Part shown: piece by piece, positions 58,593 through 64,000 of the stretch
Layout: every line of letters starts with the position of its first letter
How positions within the stretch are numbered: the stretch's first letter is position 1
NCBI GenBank assembly: GCA_018398805.1
Contig: JAGFBZ010000170.1
Coordinates: 295,960 to 359,959, forward strand
Reading direction: 5' to 3'
Source of the DNA: Hirundichthys speculiger
Lineage: Eukaryota > Chordata > Actinopteri > Beloniformes > Exocoetidae
DNA: 64,000 nt
Made by a program: the position numbers and the translations under genes
Notes under the pieces: generated by a model
Database searches by the model: none
What the model saw: the letters and a program-made list of their open reading frames with translations, nothing else
What the model was told of the DNA's origin: nothing

Positions 58593-59078
58593 TAAGTGTC
58601 AGGACTATCTCGTGACTTAGAAATGGGACACCCCTTGAGTGCAGTTACGTCTTCAGACTGAGGGGGGGCAGCCTTACGCCAAAGCTACGTCCAGTCTGTC
58701 AAGAAAACGACGATGAAGAAGAAGGAGACGTAGACGTAGAAGAAGAATAATATAATATAAATATATATAACGAGGACAATAAGATAGTTCTGTCACATTT
58801 ATACCTTTAACTACGAAAATACTTACATTTGAAGCTCACAATTTTTGGCGCCCTCCTTTTCAAAGACATTTTGGCGAAAATACGCAATGCTTTCTGGGTA
58901 GCCCTTACTTCCACGGGTGGTGCCGGAGAATCTCAATATTAAGTGGGGGGTTCAGCCCTCAAACTTGTCCTTCAACTTGACTTTCTAAGAATCGGTACAG
59001 CACTAGCACTTCACGGGGCGCACATTTTTGAGATTGAGGGTTGAGATTGAGGGTTAAGGGAGGAATTGGAATTCACCC
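58593..59078 (+). mobile_element. Harbinger-like MITE copy lacking its left terminus
   Basis: Starts within the family (TAAGTGTCAGGACTATCTCG) directly at the end of the inverted neighbour and runs to GAGGAATTGGAATTCACCC. It matches 32244-32795 in orientation and order. Confidence 0.8.
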
Positions 59079-59393
59079 TTTCTCTCCACGATGGCTTCCT
59101 CCTGTTATTCCAGCAGTGTTGTCAGTCGGCGTAGATCTGGTCTTGGCCAAACTAACGGTAATGTATTTTTCGAGGTTCAGCATGTCAATATCCTCAATAT
59201 CTCTGTTCCGTCCTTTACCTCAAGTTAAATCAGCGCTTTCCGAGTTAGCAGTTGTTTGCATGTCCGCTTCAAAACCAGAGGTTTGCACAACACCCAAACC
59301 CCAAATGCAGCTGTAACGGCCGGATATTGACGGGTGCTGCCACCCGGTGGATACCATTTTCACAGCACTCGGGTTTCTCCAATTGTCAGTGAG

Positions 59394-59520
59394 GTAGAGG
59401 TCTTTGGAACAACCCGAAACCCCGAGGTTCCAACCCGACCTGAATCAGGTCTCGGGTCCATTCACAAGACGTGACTCCAGGTTCAGGTCTGAATCGGTAC
59501 AGTTAGTCTCGGGTCCGGTC
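59394..59520 (+). repeat. Interspersed repeat with GGAACAACCCGAAA motif, copy 2
   Basis: Shares AGAGGTCTTTGGAACAACCC, CCGAGGTTCC, GTGACTCC and GAATCGGTACAGTTAG with 38950-39060. The repeat may extend further right; no partner end was identified. Confidence 0.5.
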
Positions 59521-61136
59521 GGTGCTCTCTGACAGGCTGGGTCCGCGTTTACCCGAGAGAGGTAAAGATATTGGCGGTGGCAGCTGTCACTCAGCCCCGC
59601 CCCCCTTCCATCCAATAGGCTGGGAAATGTCAGGTGACAGGTCAAGCAAAAGTAAACAAACAAACAGTAGTTTGGTTTAGCTAATGTCAGGACTCGGGGC
59701 AGTTTATTTAATTATTCATTAACGTGGCGTGTTTGTCATGAAACAACCGTGTTGCCGTAGCGTGTTATTAGCGGTTTGCCCGGCGGCTGTAAAGCACAAC
59801 GGATCACCAACATGACAACGCTGGATGAGAGAACATGTTCATGACACGTCCTGACAGCCTGTAGGCTATTAGCGTTAGCAGTTGCGTATCCACAAAGAAA
59901 ATAACGACGTGGATTTATTGTTGTTTACATCACGAAGCCTATGTAGCAACTGAACCGGGTAGAAGAAGACAACTTTAGGTAAGAAAATCAAGTTTTATTC
60001 AACGCTACACAATTTTAACATGAGCAACTATGGGCTGTACTGTCTCGGTTCTATTCGGGTAACTCAGTTCGGTTCGTGGTCGGACTTGGATGCCCACTTC
60101 TGCCATTGTCATGGTTACTCATTACCGCAGATGTTAAGAAGTGGCAGATTATTGGTTGCAGACAAAGAGTCTGTGGTGGGGTCATTTATTTTACCTTTCT
60201 TTTTTAAGCAGTGTATATTATTACCAGCAACGTGGATTTCCCCTTCACTGCTGTCTGCTGTAACTATGTCCGCTGCTATGCACTTCAGTTGCTACTTTCA
60301 CGCAGGTGACAATGAGGAGCAAATCAGAGGGAGGCCAATTTGATGACACTAACAAGTGAGCATAACGAGCTATTTGCAGTCATCTCAGCTCAGAGAAATA
60401 AGTGGACCCCGCTCTGCCTTCTCCTTGACTCCCGACTGACAAAATGAAAAGGGGAAGCATTCCCCAGGGACAATTAGCACCCTGCAGATTGAGTCCGCTT
60501 TGTGAAGAGTGAAGTGTATCCTTTACAGGACCACAGACAGCTTCCTCCCCAGTGCTCCTGCAGGCAACTGCATGCACTTCATTAAAGAGAGATGGCTGCC
60601 CTGCAGCAACCAACATCAAGACTTGACCGTTTTCTTCAGCCACACACACATGCACATGCACACACATGCACACACTTCAGTTTTTTAATCGCTCTAGGCC
60701 ACGAGAACATCTCACATTGACGGGGGTGATTTCAGAGACATTTGAGGGATGTTTCACGGTCAACAGCAGCTGTAAATCTCCATTAAAAAATGGTCTCGTT
60801 TTTTATGTGGATGATTGTGATAACTGCCAACCAGACTGGTTATTAATTAGAAGCACTTCCTTGAAATAAAAAGAATAAAATCTGAAGGTGAAGGCATAAA
60901 TTGCTTTTCCACAAGTTACAAGAACGGCGCTCTCTATCAGCAGCTCTGGCTGTGGCCCACTACAGTTTTATTGTTATTCACCACATGTGCTGTCTGTAGT
61001 CGTTGACCAGTTCTCAACTTAAACCTCCAGCTAAATTATAAAGAAATACACATCAGGCTATTATCTTTAGGGTTTTATGAACAGGGGCTTCTTAAACATC
61101 ATCTGGTCCTTCCCAGGTCTTGTATTGAGGTATATA

Positions 61137-61502
61137 CAGTCATGGAAAAAATTATTAGACCACCATTTTTTCTTCACTTTCTTGTTCATTTTAATACCTG
61201 GTACCACTAAACGTCATCATGTGACTAAAACAGACAGAAAAGAAAACACTGAATGCATAAAAGCAGTGTTTTTGGCAGTACAACACCATAGCTATTGATG
61301 TAAAAACTTAAGTGATTTAGGTTATAATCAAGAAAACCATGGAAAATGGTGAGATATCAGCTCTTAAATAAAACTCTTATGAGCAATCTTTGTGGTTATG
61401 GTTATGTTTGTCCAAACAAATGTACCTTTAGTTGTACCAGGCATTAAAATGAACAAGAAACTGAAGAAAACAAGGGTGGTCTAATCATTTTTTCCATGAC
61501 TG
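61137..61502. mobile_element. Tc1-like MITE, 366 bp, copy 2, with TA target duplication
   Basis: Inverted termini CAGTCATGGAAAAAATTATT and AATCATTTTTTCCATGACTG, flanked by TA on both sides. Same length as 20321-20686 and differing at only a few positions by eye. Confidence 0.95.
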
Positions 61503-61599
61503 TACAACCTCATTTGAACAACACATGACATATTACACCTTATGATTATTAACTGCACAGAAACTTCAGTATGTACATCCTCGATACTCTTATAGGAAT

Positions 61600-62220
61600 T
61601 AGAAATGTAAGATGCTGCTGGTCAACTGTGCTTGGTGAAATGATCCTCAGCAAATGGAAAATATCTGTTTAAAGATAAAAAAAAGAGGATTTGGCAGGCG
61701 GTTTTGTGGTCTGGAGGATTCAACATTGTGTTAAGGGAATGAAGTTCTAGTGGCCTTGATGCCCAGAACCATAATTCAGCTGGAAAAGCTCATACTCATC
61801 AAGCACGGTGGTAGTTAGGGGAGGATCTGGGCTGTGGAGCAACGTTACCTTTGATTTATAGAGTCAGTCATAAACTTCTCAGTATACCACGGTGTTTCAG
61901 AGGTCATCTGTCCGATCGCTAAAGCTTGTCAGAAAGTGGGTCGTCCAACAGGATAATTACCTCAAACACCGGAGCAGATCCACAAAAGAACGACTGAAAA
62001 AGAAAAAGAGTCAAGAGTTAGACCTTTACCTGACTGAAATGCTGGGGTTAGTACTTTAAGAGACCTGTGCATAAACTAAAATCTACGTACCTAGATACCC
62101 TGAACCATCGTCGTAGAGAAGAATGGATCAAAATAACCTCCAGAACCATGTGATAGACTGATCATGTCAAAAACAATTACTCCAGGGCTTCGCTGGCTCT
62201 TTTAGCTCATGTGGTGAGTT
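61600..62220 (+). pseudogene. Tc1/mariner-like transposase relic
   Basis: TCAAGCACGGTGGTAGTTAG then GGATCTGGGCTGTG corresponds to the KHGGGS-xxxWGC motif of Tc1-like transposases; the Gly-Ser is followed by a stop. Later CCAACAGGATAATTACCTCAAAC corresponds to QQDNYxKH. Heavily decayed. Confidence 0.6.
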
Positions 62221-63239
62221 TAATTTTCATTCTACTTTATTAACATAGATAAAGGATACTTTATTAACATAGATTGATTCTTTCCTTTATCATATGGTCA
62301 TAAACAGTACATAAACATGAGTGAATAGATTATAAAAAGACAAGCATGTGGCATCCCACAAACATAAAGGCCGCTTGCAAAAACTGCACACAACTATTTT
62401 TTCTCTCTCTGATCTTTTCCGCTGTCCCGCCAAGAGTCATCTTTGGGAAACCTGCAAGCTTTGCTCCGGTCTGATGACGCATGGAGTGATGTGGATTTTT
62501 GTGCTGCCTGTCTGTTCTATGGGCTGTAAAGATGTCAGCCACTCTAATCCAAGAAGCTGTTCCTCAGATATGGCCTCGAACAAAGCAGAGGTCAAGTGAT
62601 AGACATCTGGCTGCAGCAACTGCTAAGGATTCAACCTGCATTAAAATATATATGCATTATAATATTCATTTTTTTAATTTCCTCACATCATACTTTGTTG
62701 TCAGAAACATACGCTCTCTTTGGTTGTGATTAATGATCACAAACCGTGGCTGACTTTGCCTCAGCCAATAACCAGTGACACTATTTTCCGTGATCTCCAC
62801 TGATAAAGGATGTTTTGTATTTAAAGGGTTTCCAAAGGAGACCTCAATTTTCTTCTTTTCTTCAGTTGATCTTTCCTCATTATCAGCTTAATTCAAAACT
62901 CAAGAAAACTCAGAAACGAGGCACTGTAATAACCCTTAATATAGTTCCTGTGCACGGTTGTCGTGAGTCGTACGCTTGTCTGCGTATATTTATGTTCCCT
63001 TCTTTCATGGGTTTTCATTAAGAGGTCACATGTAGGATTCTCACGGCAGATTCAAAGAAACACCAGCAGGAAACTTCCAAAGCGTTTGACTGCTCAGATA
63101 CAGCCGGTGCAATAAAACTGTGTTTTTAGCACAACTGAAAGGATTGAAAACGTTGTTTCAGACACTTGCGAGACATCAGGAAAGATCCTTTACATCTTTG
63201 CCTTTGAATAATGTATTCTGCTGTAAATTTTGAAATTAG

Positions 63240-64000
63240 ATCAGGATTCTGCTGCCATATGAACTAAAGTGTCATAACATTTGTTGTTCAAACACTTTTA
63301 ACATCAGCACTTGTCAGTGACACATTTTTCATGTAAATCTCATCTTAAAAAATGTAAAATAAAATAAAGCTTATTGCCACTGCCAGGGCATTAATGTCAC
63401 CCTGTCTTTATAAAAAATTTTAAAAAGTCTACAAACAAAATCCAATAAAAGGATTGTGTCTCAGCACAATCAGAACATTAAAACAGGTAATTTCTGAGGG
63501 TAACAGCTGAAACTTTTAACGGGGAGTTCAACTTGTCAGTTGTTACAAATAACCTTGTTTCTGTTGAATCCTCCGTCTGGGAGAATTTTAAAATGAAAAT
63601 GTCCACGTTAAAGTTCAGTAACTTTATCAATAAAATTTAAAAAATTAAAAAGTGACATTTTATTACATTTTTCATTTTTAAATCTAACACAAAAAAAAAC
63701 GAAAAAAAATGCCTGTTTTTTTATATTTCAATTTTAAACTTGGATCAAAAACACGAAATTAAAAAACGGGCCACAGAACTGAATTAGTTTTATAATGGAG
63801 GACTGGACTTTCTGTTGTCATTACACATCTGTGCCACTAGATGGAGCTGCACTGCAGTAACCAGCTAGAGAACAGCAGGACAGTGAACACATGGAGCAGA
63901 TCTGATGGAACATGGAGGAATGACCACAAAGTTTTGTTGCAGCCCAGAATTTTTTTTTTTTTTTAGATAGAATTGTTAATATTGCTACCTGAGTTGCTAC
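63240..64000 (-). mobile_element. hAT element copy (family of 17934), reverse orientation, truncated by the window end
   Basis: TGCTGCCATATGAACTAAAG through GAATTGTTAATATTGCTACC follows the family in reverse, including the segment with CTCCATGTGTTC (inverse) shared with 38282-38883. Its left terminus is missing. Confidence 0.85.

Larger units (their letters stand above)
57404..64000 (+). other. cadps: CADPS intron at the right edge of the window
   Basis: Contains a Tc1-like start near 57538 (GTAAAAGTAAGTGAATCCCC), Harbinger-like inverted copies, a repeat at 59394, a Tc1 MITE, a Tc1 relic and a hAT copy at the end. The stretches 59520-61130 and 62230-63230 show nothing classifiable apart from short (CA)n near 60640-60670. 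The next CADPS exon is not present. Confidence 0.75.

Noticed and set aside
57404..64000. Search for the next CADPS exon (NLCNGKFHKHLQDLF)
   Set aside because: No matching sequence was seen on the plus strand.

Overview
The window is vertebrate nuclear DNA, most probably from a teleost (percomorph-like) fish. It has short exons with GT-AG introns up to about 20 kb, many hAT and Tc1-like fragments, L2-type LINE relics of the kind common in fish genomes, tetranucleotide arrays and long (TA)n/(CA)n tracts. I see no bacterial or viral gene organisation, no CRISPR array, and no rRNA or tRNA gene. Species assignment is inference.

One protein-coding gene is supported: a plus-strand middle section of CADPS (CAPS1, calcium-dependent secretion activator), the priming factor for dense-core vesicle exocytosis. 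Nine constitutive-looking exons (8029-8137, 8404-8616, 16893-17029, 19464-19651, 29204-29305, 29397-29460, 31454-31577, 52016-52122, 57247-57403) join in frame to 1201 nt (400 codons plus one base). They encode the second half of the PH domain, the PH-to-MUN linker and the start of the MUN homology region. Both gene ends lie outside the window. A 69-nt cassette exon (43100-43168) is well supported. Three smaller in-frame cassettes are proposed from the sequence: a 12-nt microexon at 9020-9031 (well supported), a 9-nt microexon at 52519-52527, and a 33-nt exon at 43873-43905. Residue content favours CADPS over CADPS2; which fish CADPS duplicate (a or b) cannot be decided.

The rest is intron, heavily colonised by mobile elements. 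Eleven non-autonomous hAT-like elements show 8-bp target duplications, seven of them exact; one hAT lies inside another (39938-41212 in 39458-41572). There are two 366-bp copies of a Tc1-like MITE (20321-20686, 61137-61502), and several Tc1 transposase relics. L2-type reverse transcriptase relics lie mainly on the minus strand (36250-36640, 47906-48560), with another LINE relic at 16560-16740. Other elements are a Harbinger-like family with telomere-like terminal subrepeats and two elements with long terminal inverted repeats starting GGAGCCCC. Two introns contain head-to-head element pairs that form large inverted repeats (29499-31318 and 57869-59078). The first occupies almost all of the 2-kb intron between two coding exons.

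Layout: 1-8028, upstream intron with a LINE tail, a 1.2-kb (GGAT)n array and a possible minus-strand LTR; 8029-31577, seven constitutive exons plus one microexon among hAT insertions; 31578-52015, a 20-kb intron with the alternative exons near 43.1 and 43.9 kb; 52016-57403, two exons plus a 9-nt microexon; 57404-64000, intron with inverted Harbinger-like copies and a Tc1 MITE. The most interesting signals are the alternative-exon set of this gene, with TGCATG motifs downstream of two microexons, and the inverted element pairs that crowd its exons.
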